NCBI GenBank assembly: GCA_021323735.1
Contig: JAJPKM010000021.1
Coordinates: forward strand, 214,084-278,083
From: Gammaproteobacteria bacterium
GTDB taxonomy: Bacteria > Pseudomonadota > Gammaproteobacteria > Steroidobacterales > Steroidobacteraceae
Direction of reading: 5' to 3'
Length of the DNA stretch: 64,000 bases
Shown: piece after piece, positions 1 to 8,486 of the stretch
How the letters are laid out: every line of letters starts with the position of its first letter
Numbering within the stretch: position 1 is the stretch's first letter
Notes under the pieces: generated by a model
The model's database searches: none
What the model was told of the DNA's origin: nothing
The model's input: only the letters and a program-made list of their open reading frames with translations
Program-made: the position numbers and the translations under genes

Positions 1-333
1 CTCGAGGATGTGCGTGGCCCCGGTGGTACCGGTCACCTCGTTGCGCGATCCAACCTGGTAGGTGACTTCGAACGTAACGACGGGCGCGGAATGATCCGGT
101 ACCAGAAGCACGGTCAACCCGTTGCTATCGAGCCGGTACTCGTCGATACCGCCCAAAGATTTGACGTGCGAAAAACCGGCGCCGGGCGAACTCTGAGCGG
201 CTGCGGAAGCGGGCGGCGGCGCCTGTTGAACTGCGGCAGCCCCCTTGAGGGGCGCGGCTTGAATGGCTGCGGCCAGGAGACAGCCCACACCAGCCCAAAC
301 CAGGCACGAATTGTCAATGCCGATCTCGCGCAT
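1..333 (-). CDS. M16 family zinc metallopeptidase, N-terminal part (cut by window edge)
   Basis: Only the first 111 codons are in the window; the gene runs off the left edge. It starts at an ATG (complement of 331-333) with a hydrophobic signal-like segment (about residues 8-26), then an Ala/Pro-rich linker and a stretch typical of the pitrilysin/M16 N-terminal domain (GLTVLLVPDHSAPVVTFEV, residues about 74-92). The last visible residues, HILE (108-111), are the beginning of the inverted zinc motif HxxEH, which the window edge cuts. Family members are periplasmic or membrane-anchored zinc peptidases. Substrate is unknown. Confidence 0.8.
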   Translation of the reverse strand, partial: MREIGIDNSCLVWAGVGCLLAAAIQAAPLKGAAAVQQAPPPASAAAQSSPGAGFSHVKSLGGIDEYRLDSNGLTVLLVPDHSAPVVTFEVTYQVGSRNEVTGTTGATHILE

Positions 334-390
334 GCTCTCTCCAACCCTTGCGGAAATCGGTAATTCTAGTGCTTTCCTGCGTGCGAGTGG

Positions 391-1356
391 CTACATTCGC
401 GCGGCCAGCGTGGTCAATCCCAGCGCCGCGCGCAGAAAAGGCACGGGAATGTTCAACCAGCGCGCGATCTCGACTACCGCCCCGAGCTGCGGCTGCAGTT
501 CCAAAGTGCGGCCGGCCTCCATATCCGCGAGCATCGAAGTCTTGAAATCGCCCAGCCGCTGCGTCACCGCGATGCGCTCCTCCGCCGACATGTCGATCTC
601 GAGGTGCAGCCGTTCTGCACAGCGCTGCATCTCCTGCATCATGTGAATGCACAGCTCGCGCACCTCGGCATTGGCGAGCATCTTTCCCGTACCGCAGCGG
701 GTCAGCGCACTTAAAGGGTTCATGGTCATGTTGCCCCAGAGCTTGGTCCACACGTCGCGCCGAATGCCATCCGACGCATGAGTGTTGATGCCGCCTGCCC
801 GCAGCACGCTCACCACGGATTCAACCCGTGCCGAGAGCGTTCCGCGCGGTTCGCCCAGGATGATTCGATCGGCGGCCACGACTTGGACATCCGCCGGCGC
901 AACGACACGTACCGAGGCATGTACCACGGATCCAAGCGTGCGTTCGCGCGGGAAGGTCCGCTCCTGCGACCCATCAGGATCCACGGACCGAAGGCATCGA
1001 TTGGACAGCGGTCCCCCAAAGTCATGGAAGAACCACCAGGGAATGCCGTTGGTGCCGCTGATCACCACCGTCGAGGGGCCGATGAGGGAACTCAAGTCCG
1101 GCGCGAGCTGCGGCAGCAGGTGAGCTTTGACGGCGAGAAACACATAGTCATGCACGCCAAGCTCGGCGGCAGAGCCCGCGCGCGGACGGCTGGTGCGGCT
1201 CACGGCGCCATGGGTGACGCGCATTCCTGAGGCGCGCAAGATATCGAGCGTGGCACCCCTCGCAAGCATGGACACCGGCCAGCCTGCACGGTCGAAGGCA
1301 TCGCCTATCCACACGCCGATTGCGCCTGCCCCCACGATGGCCACGGATGCACTCAT
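391..1356 (-). CDS. Ketopantoate reductase family protein (PanE/ApbA-like)
   Basis: 321-residue NAD(P)-dependent reductase. The N-terminal Rossmann motif GAGAIG is at residues 9-14, and the C-terminal helical domain carries the catalytic-type signature WTKLWGN with Lys205 and Asn209, as in 2-dehydropantoate 2-reductase. The family makes pantoate for coenzyme A, but many PanE paralogues act on other 2-oxo acids, and no pantothenate genes are adjacent, so the substrate is not certain. It lies upstream of, and in the same orientation as, the M16 peptidase, with about 57 bp between them. Confidence 0.8.
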   Translation of the reverse strand: MSASVAIVGAGAIGVWIGDAFDRAGWPVSMLARGATLDILRASGMRVTHGAVSRTSRPRAGSAAELGVHDYVFLAVKAHLLPQLAPDLSSLIGPSTVVISGTNGIPWWFFHDFGGPLSNRCLRSVDPDGSQERTFPRERTLGSVVHASVRVVAPADVQVVAADRIILGEPRGTLSARVESVVSVLRAGGINTHASDGIRRDVWTKLWGNMTMNPLSALTRCGTGKMLANAEVRELCIHMMQEMQRCAERLHLEIDMSAEERIAVTQRLGDFKTSMLADMEAGRTLELQPQLGAVVEIARWLNIPVPFLRAALGLTTLAARM

Positions 1357-1513
1357 CGCGGCGACAATTCCGGCGGCGACAACACCGGCGAACTCATGAA
1401 TGAGCCCATCCTCGACGGACCGATATAGACTAGCTGGGACAAGAGCGCCGAATTCATGCCGTCATATCCAATCGAGATAATATTTATATGCAATTGTTTT
1501 TAAAGGTAATTAT

Positions 1514-2197
1514 CTGAATAAAAAAAAGACAACCGGCGGGGCCTCGACGCCCTGGGTGGCGCTGTTCGATCTGGACGGCACCCTGACTTGGCAGGATACC
1601 TTGCTGCCGTTCCTGTTGGGATTTTTGATGCGGCGTCCGCATAGGGCCTTGGGTCTATGGCGGTTGCCTTTCACCCTTGGACGCTACTGGCAAGATCGTG
1701 ACCACGGCATGCTCAAGTCACGTGTCATCCGCATGATCATGGGCGGCGAGCGGCGTTCCGTCATCGATGCCTGGGCCGAAACTTTCGTTGGCAGCCTCGC
1801 GCCGACCCAGCGCTTTCGCCCGGTTGCCCTGGCGGTCGTGGAAGCACACCGCGCGGCCGGCGATCGCCTGGTGCTCATGTCCGCCAGTCCGGATCTTTAC
1901 GTTCCGCTCATCGGCGAGCTTCTCGGCTTCGAACGCACCGTCTGCACCGAGTTGACCTGGCAAGGCGAGCGTCTCGATGGACACCTCAAAACTCCCAATC
2001 GCCGCGGCGAGGAGAAGCTGCGCTGCATGGCGCTGTTGCGCGAGCAATACCGCGGCCTACCCATCATCGCTTATGGAAATTCAGCCTCGGACTTGGATCA
2101 TATGCGCGAAGCGGAGCGAGCACTGCTGGTCAACGGCAATGATGCCGCGCGCCGCCTCGCCGCGAAGTGGAATATTGCCGTCTCCTACTGGAACTAG
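1514..2197 (+). CDS. HAD-IB family phosphatase (SerB-like)
   Basis: HAD hydrolase with the nucleophile motif DLDGTLT near the N-terminus, motif II (LMSASPD) in mid-protein and motif III (YGNSASDLDHM) near the C-terminus, in the arrangement of the HAD-IB/phosphoserine phosphatase-like group. It has about 213-227 residues. The start is ambiguous. GTG at 1556 leaves only four residues before the catalytic Asp and has no Shine-Dalgarno sequence. A CTG at 1514, preceded by AAAGGT at 1502-1507, gives a 14-residue N-terminus (LNKKKTTGGASTPW) more usual for the family. I place the start there as inference. No in-frame ATG exists after the stop at 1478-1480. Substrate is unknown. Confidence 0.75.
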   Translation: MNKKKTTGGASTPWVALFDLDGTLTWQDTLLPFLLGFLMRRPHRALGLWRLPFTLGRYWQDRDHGMLKSRVIRMIMGGERRSVIDAWAETFVGSLAPTQRFRPVALAVVEAHRAAGDRLVLMSASPDLYVPLIGELLGFERTVCTELTWQGERLDGHLKTPNRRGEEKLRCMALLREQYRGLPIIAYGNSASDLDHMREAERALLVNGNDAARRLAAKWNIAVSYWN

Positions 2198-2281
2198 CCT
2201 GAACAAACCATGAAGTGAAGAGGGCCGCATGCCTTCTCAAGGCTTTCCCATTGTTCATGAATTGTTGAGGCTGGGAGCCTG

Positions 2282-3352
2282 TTACCGCGCTGGCCCACCC
2301 TGGAGCGAGTGGTGCAACTTCCGCAACAAGCTCTCCGTGGTGGGCCAGTCGATGCAGGGATCGGTAATGGACATCCCGTACTCGAGCTTGCTCAAATCCT
2401 TCGGGATGGATTGCCTGCCGCCCTTCAGATGGCTTTCGAGCATGAGTCCGACGATGGAGCGGTTGCCCTCGGTGATTTGGGCGATGCAGTTTTCGGCGAC
2501 CAGCGGCTGCAAATCCGCATCCTTGTTCGAATTGCCATGACTGCAGTCGACCACGATGATGGGCGGCAGCCCGGCGGCGGTCAGTTCGCGCTCCGCGACG
2601 GCAATGCTGACGGCATCATAGTTGACCCGGCCTCCTCCACCGCGCAATACGATGTGCGCGTGCGGGTTGCCCTTGGTCCGAAACACCGCCGATTGCCCCT
2701 GCTGTGTGATCCCGAGGAAATGGTGCGGATGGCGCACGGAGTGCAGCGCATTGATGGAGGTGGCCAGCGCACCGTCGGTGCCGTTCTTGAATCCCACCGG
2801 CGTGGACAAGCCGCTGGCCATTTCCCGGTGCGTCTGCGATTCGGTGGTGCGCGCACCGATCGCGGTCCAGGTAATGAGTTCCGACAGGTACTGCGGCATG
2901 ATCGGATCCAGCGCTTCGGTACCCGCGGGAAGCCCGAGTTCCGCGACGTACAGCAGCAGTTCCCGCGCCAGCAGAATGCCTTTTTCGATATGGAATGAAT
3001 CGTCCAGATCCGGATCGTTGATCAACCCCTTCCAGCCCACGGTAGTGCGCGGCTTTTCGAAGTACACGCGCATGATCAGCAACAGCGTGGAGCTGACTTC
3101 GTCCGACAGCTGTTTCAGGCGCCCCGCATATTCGCGCGCCGCGGCCACATCGTGAATCGAACAGGGACCTACGACCACGAATAGGCGCGGATCGCGCCTC
3201 TCCAAAATCGCGCGCACCGCTTCACGGGACTTCACCACCGTCTCCGCCGCTCGGGCGGTCAGCGGCAAACGCCGTTTGACTTCCTCCGGTGTCGCCAACA
3301 GGTCGCTGGAGGTGACATTGACGTTCTGCAATTGTTCTTGAATATTCGCCAT
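2282..3352 (-). CDS. 3-deoxy-7-phosphoheptulonate (DAHP) synthase, class I
   Basis: 356-residue AroF/G/H-type enzyme that condenses phosphoenolpyruvate and erythrose 4-phosphate, the first step of the shikimate pathway. Recognisable segments are VVGPCSIHD (about 59-67), MRVYFEKPRTTVGWKGLINDP, KNGTDG, and the metal/PEP region VDCSHGNSNKD toward the C-terminus. Length fits the E. coli isoenzymes (about 350). Which aromatic amino acid inhibits it cannot be read from the sequence. It is the third gene of a compact minus-strand group, starting 7 bp after the tryptophan dioxygenase stop. Confidence 0.92.
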   Translation of the reverse strand: MANIQEQLQNVNVTSSDLLATPEEVKRRLPLTARAAETVVKSREAVRAILERRDPRLFVVVGPCSIHDVAAAREYAGRLKQLSDEVSSTLLLIMRVYFEKPRTTVGWKGLINDPDLDDSFHIEKGILLARELLLYVAELGLPAGTEALDPIMPQYLSELITWTAIGARTTESQTHREMASGLSTPVGFKNGTDGALATSINALHSVRHPHHFLGITQQGQSAVFRTKGNPHAHIVLRGGGGRVNYDAVSIAVAERELTAAGLPPIIVVDCSHGNSNKDADLQPLVAENCIAQITEGNRSIVGLMLESHLKGGRQSIPKDLSKLEYGMSITDPCIDWPTTESLLRKLHHSLQGGPAR

Positions 3353-3359
3353 GCTCGCT

Positions 3360-4217
3360 CTACATCGAAGTTCGAATGGTCCAAAGCTCGGGAAAAAACT
3401 TCAGCTCCAGCGCCTTGGTCAAGTACGAGACGCCGCCGGTGCCGCCGGTGCCGCGCTTGTCGCCGATGATCCGCTCAACGGTCTTCACGTGCGCAAATCG
3501 CCACAACTGGAATTTGTAGTCCAGGTCGACCAGGCGCTCGGCCAGCTCGTACAAGTCCCAGTCCTTGACGGAATTGTGGTACACGCTGAGCCATGCCGCG
3601 GCGACCTGCTTATTGGCCTGATACGGCTGGGTAAAGTCCCGATCGATGGCCTCGGCGGGCACATCCAGCCCGCGCCGGCTCAGGAGGCGCAAGACCTCAT
3701 CGTACAGGCTCGGTGCGCGCAGCGCCCGGTCAAGCGTCTCATGGACCTGCGGATCGCTGCGGAACACTTTGATCGTGTCGGCATTCTTGTTGCCGATCAA
3801 GAACTCCAACATCCGATACTGCGGCGACTGAAATCCGGAGGATTTTCCCAGTGAATTGCGAAACGCGGAGTAGTCGTAAGGCGTGATGGTCGCCAGCACA
3901 TCCCATGATTGCAACAGCTGTTGTTGAATAGTGGAGACGCGTGCCAACATTTTAAAGGTCGGTCCGAGATCATCGCGCCGCACGCAGGCGATCGTGGCAT
4001 TCAGCTCGTGTAAACATAGCTTCATCCACAGCTCGGACACCTGATGAATGATGATGAACAGCATTTCATCGTGCTGGTAGGACAGCGGGCGCTGCGCGCC
4101 GAGCAACTTATCCAGCCCTAGGTACTGCGAATAGCTCAAGTCCGCGCTCAAGTCCCAGTGGACTTGCTCGTCGCTCAAGTCCACGAATGGTTTGACCCGT
4201 GGCGGCGTTTCATTCAT
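3360..4217 (-). CDS. kynA: Tryptophan 2,3-dioxygenase
   Basis: 285-residue heme dioxygenase that opens the indole ring of L-tryptophan to N-formylkynurenine, the first step of the kynurenine pathway. Family hallmarks are HDEMLFIIIHQVSELWMK with the substrate/heme region near residues 49-66, FRNSLGKSSGFQSPQYR in the middle, and the glycine-rich GTGGTGGVSYL near the C-terminus. Length is normal. It is tightly packed between an M48-like peptidase gene (12 bp upstream) and a DAHP synthase gene (7 bp downstream). No kynureninase or formamidase gene is adjacent. Confidence 0.93.
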   Translation of the reverse strand: MNETPPRVKPFVDLSDEQVHWDLSADLSYSQYLGLDKLLGAQRPLSYQHDEMLFIIIHQVSELWMKLCLHELNATIACVRRDDLGPTFKMLARVSTIQQQLLQSWDVLATITPYDYSAFRNSLGKSSGFQSPQYRMLEFLIGNKNADTIKVFRSDPQVHETLDRALRAPSLYDEVLRLLSRRGLDVPAEAIDRDFTQPYQANKQVAAAWLSVYHNSVKDWDLYELAERLVDLDYKFQLWRFAHVKTVERIIGDKRGTGGTGGVSYLTKALELKFFPELWTIRTSM

Positions 4218-4229
4218 GTCGTTCGGGGG

Positions 4230-4958
4230 CTAATTCTTGAACACCCAGGCCGGAACCGTGCGCCAACCGGCCAACAACTCGCGGTCGAGCCGCCGATAGT
4301 CCGGCTCGATCTTTTCCACCAGTCGCCAGAAACTCGCGGAATGATTCATATGCTTGGTGTGCGCCAGCTCGTGAATGAACAGGTAACGCACCACCTCCGG
4401 ACGCAGGAACACCAGGGAACAGTTCAAACTGACGGTTCCGCGCGTCGAACAGCTGCCCCAGCGCGTGCGCTGGCAGCGGATCCTCACCCGCGCCACGGAG
4501 TACTTGAGCTCATCTGCCAGTTCGAGCAGCCGCGGGGCGAGCCGTTCCTCTGCCGCGGCCTTCAGCCAGCTTTGCAGCAGCATCCGCGCCGCCGAATCAT
4601 CCGGCGCCTGCAGCACCAGACGATCGGCGTGCCGCTCGAGCCTGCGGCTAGGCCCACGCCGCCATTCCACCGCCAGTTGTTCTCCCGTGAAGGCGAACGC
4701 GATCGACGGCGGCACGGGTTCCGCGGGGGCGACGAAGCAGCGCATCGCCGCCACCTTGCGATCGATCCAAGGCGTGAAGCGCTGGACGAAGTCGCGCACC
4801 GCATGTGCATTGACACCTACAGGTACCACGATCTCGACACGGCCGCCCACGTGGACCCGTGCCGTGAGGCGCCGCGCGCGGGGACTTACCCGTACCGCGA
4901 ACGGGTCGCTCAAGCTTCGCGTCTCGAACAAGGACAGCTGCGTGCCGTGTGGCTTCAT
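4230..4958 (-). CDS. M48-like metallopeptidase of the YgjP type
   Basis: 242-residue protein with the YgjP/DUF45 signature: TRWGSCSTRGTVSLN followed by the zinc motif HELAH in LFIHELAHTKHMNHS, and a downstream PDYRR block. Family members are small soluble zinc-binding proteins related to M48/SprT peptidases; E. coli YgjP has also been reported to hydrolyse UTP. The function here is not known. First gene of the operon with tryptophan dioxygenase and DAHP synthase. The ATG at 4958 gives a normal family length. Confidence 0.82.
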   Translation of the reverse strand: MKPHGTQLSLFETRSLSDPFAVRVSPRARRLTARVHVGGRVEIVVPVGVNAHAVRDFVQRFTPWIDRKVAAMRCFVAPAEPVPPSIAFAFTGEQLAVEWRRGPSRRLERHADRLVLQAPDDSAARMLLQSWLKAAAEERLAPRLLELADELKYSVARVRIRCQRTRWGSCSTRGTVSLNCSLVFLRPEVVRYLFIHELAHTKHMNHSASFWRLVEKIEPDYRRLDRELLAGWRTVPAWVFKN

Positions 4959-5012
4959 CGCAGCGAATGATACCAGGTTGGGAGCGCCGACCGGCGCGCC
5001 GCCAGGAGGCTC

Positions 5013-5759
5013 CTATGGCTTTGCCAATGATGCCAGCTGCCGCTGCGCCGGTTTATAATCGGGCGCCGCGATGAGGGCCTTCTCGATCCAGTTGCGCGCA
5101 CCCAAGTGGTCGCCGCGCGCCCGCAGCTCGCGGCCGAGGGTCAGGTACGCCTCCGCATGCCCCCAACCCGGCGCATCGATCTGGGTGCCGGAAGATTGCT
5201 CGAACAACTGTGCCGCCGTCTGCAACTGCACGAAACCCTTCTGGCTTTCGGCGGAACCGGGTTTTGCACCGCGCATGTCCTGTATCGCCAGCAGCAGCAC
5301 GGCACGCGGATTGCGAGGCTCCAGTTTGAGCGCGGCCCTCAAGCGATCGGCTGCGCGCGCCCGGAGCAGCACGGCCTCCAATGACTTCAAGTCCGCAAGG
5401 GCGGCATAGCAGGCCGACTGCAGCACCATGGCTTCGACCGAACCGGCATTCTTGTCGAGCACGGGTTTCAGCTCATCGATGCAATCGCCGAACGCCGCCT
5501 CCGCGCCCCGGGCGCGGCCCTCGTGCGACGCCTGTCCGAAGCGGTATTGTGCATGCGCGAGGTGATAGCGGGCGTTGATGTCCTGAGGATCGTTCTTGAC
5601 TTGCGTAGTCAAATTTTGCACGAGATTCGCCAGGCTGTTCGCATCCTCGGTCTGGTAGGCATACTCGATCCGAGCTTGAGTATCGCCGCCCTCCTGCGCT
5701 TCGGGCGCATCGGCGGCGCCGAGCATGATGGCCAACAAAGTGAGTCGGGCAATGCGCAT
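5013..5759 (-). CDS. Exported tetratricopeptide-like protein
   Basis: 248-residue protein starting with a probable signal peptide (MRIARLTLLAIMLGAADA). The open frame extends further upstream, but this ATG is the only start followed by a secretion signal, and it leaves 33 bp to the divergent tatD. The mature part is helical, with TPR-like repeats (for example INARYHLAHAQYRFGQ, AEAYLTLGRELRARGDHL, GARNWIEKALIAAPDYKPA). Probably a periplasmic scaffold; no catalytic motif is visible and the partner is unknown. Confidence 0.65.
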   Translation of the reverse strand: MRIARLTLLAIMLGAADAPEAQEGGDTQARIEYAYQTEDANSLANLVQNLTTQVKNDPQDINARYHLAHAQYRFGQASHEGRARGAEAAFGDCIDELKPVLDKNAGSVEAMVLQSACYAALADLKSLEAVLLRARAADRLRAALKLEPRNPRAVLLLAIQDMRGAKPGSAESQKGFVQLQTAAQLFEQSSGTQIDAPGWGHAEAYLTLGRELRARGDHLGARNWIEKALIAAPDYKPAQRQLASLAKP

Positions 5760-5792
5760 ACTATCGAAGATATCACAAAGGGGATTGCAAGC

Positions 5793-6593
5793 TTGGTCCT
5801 GGATCTGATCGATATCGGTGCGAATCTCACCCACGACAGTTTTGCGCAAGATCGTGAAGAGGTCATGACGCGTGCGTTACAAGCCGGTGTGCGCCGGCAA
5901 ATCGTCACCGGAGCCGACCTGCCCAGTTCCCGCCAAGCCGCGGCACTCGCGGCCTCCCATCCGTCGCTGCTTTGGAGCACGGCCGGCTTCCATCCACATC
6001 ATGCGCATTCATTCAATTCGTCGGATCGCAGTGAACTCCTGGACCTGGTGAACGCCGACGGCGTGGTGGCAGTCGGCGAGTGCGGCCTGGACTATTTCCG
6101 CAACCTCTCCCCGCCGTCCGCGCAGCGCGCAGCCTTCGTGGCGCAGTTGGAAATCGCCGTGCAGCTGCGCAAGCCGGTATTTCTCCATCAACGCGAGGCG
6201 CACGCCGATTTTGCCGCAATCTTGAACGAGTTCGGCGGCAGACTGCACGGCGGCGTCGCGCACTGCTTCACGGGAGGCAAGCTCGAACTGGAAGCGTACT
6301 TGGCGCTCGGCCTGTACATCGGCATTACCGGCTGGGCCTGCGACGAGCGCCGCGGTACCGAACTGCGCGGCGTGGTGCCGCTCATCCCCGCCGACCGGCT
6401 GTTGATCGAGACCGATGCGCCATACCTGCTGCCGCGGGACATGACCCCGCTGCCGAAGTCACGGCGCAACGAACCGGCCTATCTGCCGCACATCGCGGCG
6501 ACGGTGGCGCGCCTGCGCGGCGAATCCCTCGAGGCGATTGCCGCTCACACCACGCGCAATGCCGTGGCGCTGTTCGGCCTCACAAATTCGTGA
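5793..6593 (+). CDS. tatD: TatD family deoxyribonuclease
   Basis: 266-residue metal-dependent hydrolase. The start is TTG at 5793, chosen because AAAGGGG lies just upstream (5777-5783) and the protein then begins like E. coli TatD (MVLDLIDIGANLT). Metal-binding segments are GFHPHH (65-70), GECGLD (95-100) with YFRNLSPPSAQR, and DRLLIETDAPYLLPRD. The DIGANLT N-terminus is that of TatD proper rather than YcfH/YjjV. TatD is a cytoplasmic Mg-dependent 3'-5' exonuclease linked to DNA repair after oxidative damage. Its end overlaps the convergent NERD gene by 14 bp. Confidence 0.88.
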   Translation: MVLDLIDIGANLTHDSFAQDREEVMTRALQAGVRRQIVTGADLPSSRQAAALAASHPSLLWSTAGFHPHHAHSFNSSDRSELLDLVNADGVVAVGECGLDYFRNLSPPSAQRAAFVAQLEIAVQLRKPVFLHQREAHADFAAILNEFGGRLHGGVAHCFTGGKLELEAYLALGLYIGITGWACDERRGTELRGVVPLIPADRLLIETDAPYLLPRDMTPLPKSRRNEPAYLPHIAATVARLRGESLEAIAAHTTRNAVALFGLTNS

Positions 6594-7179
6594 ACAGGTG
6601 CGGGCTCGGCCGCAGCTGCGCAAGCAGCCGATTCCAGGCATCGGCGTACGCCTCGGAGTTCGGCATGGCGTGGACGCCGCGATGGACCAGGGGAAATTCC
6701 ATTTCGATGCCATCCAGCATCACCACCCACTTCGGGATACCCTTGGTGAATTTACCCACGTTGGAGAACAGCAGCCGACCCTCGACCGGCACCTCGCCGA
6801 CCAAGGCCTTGACCGCTGCGATCCGATCGTACAGCGCGGGCTGCGGATTATCGAAGGTGTAGCGGTGCCCGCGGCCCATGACGGTCCAATCGCTCATCTG
6901 ATCGCCGCCGAAGATCAGGCCCACCACGCGTCGTGTATCGAGGACCACCAATCCGCGCGGCGTGAGGAGAATGTGATCGATGTGGATGAAGCCGCCCATC
7001 CCGTCCGGAACGAGCACTTGATGCGTGGCCGCCAAGGCGACACGCTCCAATCGCTGCAGCAGGGATTTGCGGCGCGCACGGCGCCCATAGGCGCGCAACC
7101 CCCAAACCGCCAGCGCAACCGCCAGCAGCAGCGCCGCGCCAAGACCTATCCACTGCGGTTCGATGTGCAAGTCCGTCAT
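6580..7179 (-). CDS. Membrane-anchored NERD-domain protein
   Basis: 199-residue protein with one N-terminal transmembrane segment (about 11-28), a basic stretch (RRARRKS), then a nuclease-related domain (NERD) with the signature HIDHILLTPRGLVVLDT at about residues 66-82. NERD proteins are distantly related to Holliday-junction-resolvase-like nucleases, but their activity is mostly unproven. The start codon overlaps the thrC stop (ATGA at 7176-7179), so it is probably translated as the fourth gene of the thr operon. A role in threonine synthesis is unlikely. Confidence 0.72.
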   Translation of the reverse strand: MTDLHIEPQWIGLGAALLLAVALAVWGLRAYGRRARRKSLLQRLERVALAATHQVLVPDGMGGFIHIDHILLTPRGLVVLDTRRVVGLIFGGDQMSDWTVMGRGHRYTFDNPQPALYDRIAAVKALVGEVPVEGRLLFSNVGKFTKGIPKWVVMLDGIEMEFPLVHRGVHAMPNSEAYADAWNRLLAQLRPSPHLFTNL

Positions 7180-8486
7180 GCCAGCACGGCGGCCAGCGCG
7201 TCGAGCGTTGGAGGTAGGTCCACGCAGCGCTGAGGCAAGCGCAAGAGCCTCCCGAGACTCTCCGGCACTGCGATGGGCTTGCCAATGACAGGCTCGACGA
7301 CTTCATCGAATTTTGCCGGGTGCGCCGTGGCGACCAGGACCCAAGGTGACGCCCGCCGCTCCGCCGCGCTCAGACGGCTGTAGACCTCCGCCGCGGTCGC
7401 GGTATGCGGGCACCATTCGCGTCCGTACTGCATGAAATCCTCTCTCATACGAGCGCGAATTGTAACGTCATCGACGCTGTCCGCGCTCAAGTGTTCGCGC
7501 ATGCTCTTCCAGTTCGGATAAAGCGCGCGAATGCGCTCCATGTTGCTCGGGTTGCCCACATCCATGGCCGACGCCAAGGTCGCGATGCTGGGGCGAGGTT
7601 CCCACCGTCCGCTGCTCATGAAATCAGGAACGGCGCGGTTGATGTTATGCGCCAGGACGATGCGCCCGAGGGGAAACCCCATGGCGCGGGCCCACAATGC
7701 CGCGCAGGCATTGCCCAAATTGCCGGCCGGAATGATGTAGGACGGGGCCAATCCGGTGCGCCCCGCAATTTCAAGACTGGAGGCAATGTAGTAGATCATC
7801 TGCGGCAACAACCGGCCGACATTGATGCTGTTGGCCGAACTGAAGCGAAATTGCCGGCTCAGGGCCGGATCGCGGAATGCCTTCTTGACCAATCCTTGAC
7901 AATCGTCGAAGGTGCCGGCCACGCGCAGCGACAGCACATTTCCTCCCCAGCAAGTCAATTGCTGCTCCTGGCGCGGACTCACCAATCCCTTCGGATAGAG
8001 GATGACGACTCGGACCCAGGGACGGCCATGGAAGGCGGCGGCCACGGCGCTTCCGGTATCGCCCGACGTCGCCACCAGCAAGGTCATGGGGCGCGCCGAT
8101 GGCGAGGCCTCGAGCCGCTGCTGGCTTTCGGCGAGAAACCGCGCCCCGAAATCCTTGAACGCTGCGGTAGGACCGTGATAGAGCTCTAGCACGAACAAAG
8201 GGTCGGAGCAGGCCTCAACCGCCGTCGTCGGGGCGGGGAGATCTAAAGCGGCATCGGCAATTTCTCCCAGCGCGTCCTGCAAACCATCCCCTGCGAAGAA
8301 GCCGGCGAGCGCCGCACGCGCGATTTGCGGCAGGCCGGAGAGGGAAGCGAACGCCCCGGCGTGGAGAGTCGGCAGCTGGGTAGGAATATACAGCCCACCG
8401 TCCGGCGCCAGGCCCTGTGCAATGGCATCGCTCAAACTCACCGGCGCATCCGCGCCTCGTGAGCTTGCAAATTTGAGTCCCGGCAT
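7176..8486 (-). CDS. thrC: Threonine synthase
   Basis: 436-residue PLP enzyme converting O-phosphohomoserine to threonine. The PLP lysine is Lys111 in the TAAFKDFGA motif, followed by the phosphate-binding ATSGDTGSAVA. The N-terminus (MPGLKFASSRGADAPVSL) fits the long gammaproteobacterial threonine synthase type. The start ATG at 8486 overlaps the thrB stop (ATGA), a sign of translational coupling, so upstream in-frame ATGs were not used. Third gene of thrABC. Confidence 0.95.
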   Translation of the reverse strand: MPGLKFASSRGADAPVSLSDAIAQGLAPDGGLYIPTQLPTLHAGAFASLSGLPQIARAALAGFFAGDGLQDALGEIADAALDLPAPTTAVEACSDPLFVLELYHGPTAAFKDFGARFLAESQQRLEASPSARPMTLLVATSGDTGSAVAAAFHGRPWVRVVILYPKGLVSPRQEQQLTCWGGNVLSLRVAGTFDDCQGLVKKAFRDPALSRQFRFSSANSINVGRLLPQMIYYIASSLEIAGRTGLAPSYIIPAGNLGNACAALWARAMGFPLGRIVLAHNINRAVPDFMSSGRWEPRPSIATLASAMDVGNPSNMERIRALYPNWKSMREHLSADSVDDVTIRARMREDFMQYGREWCPHTATAAEVYSRLSAAERRASPWVLVATAHPAKFDEVVEPVIGKPIAVPESLGRLLRLPQRCVDLPPTLDALAAVLA

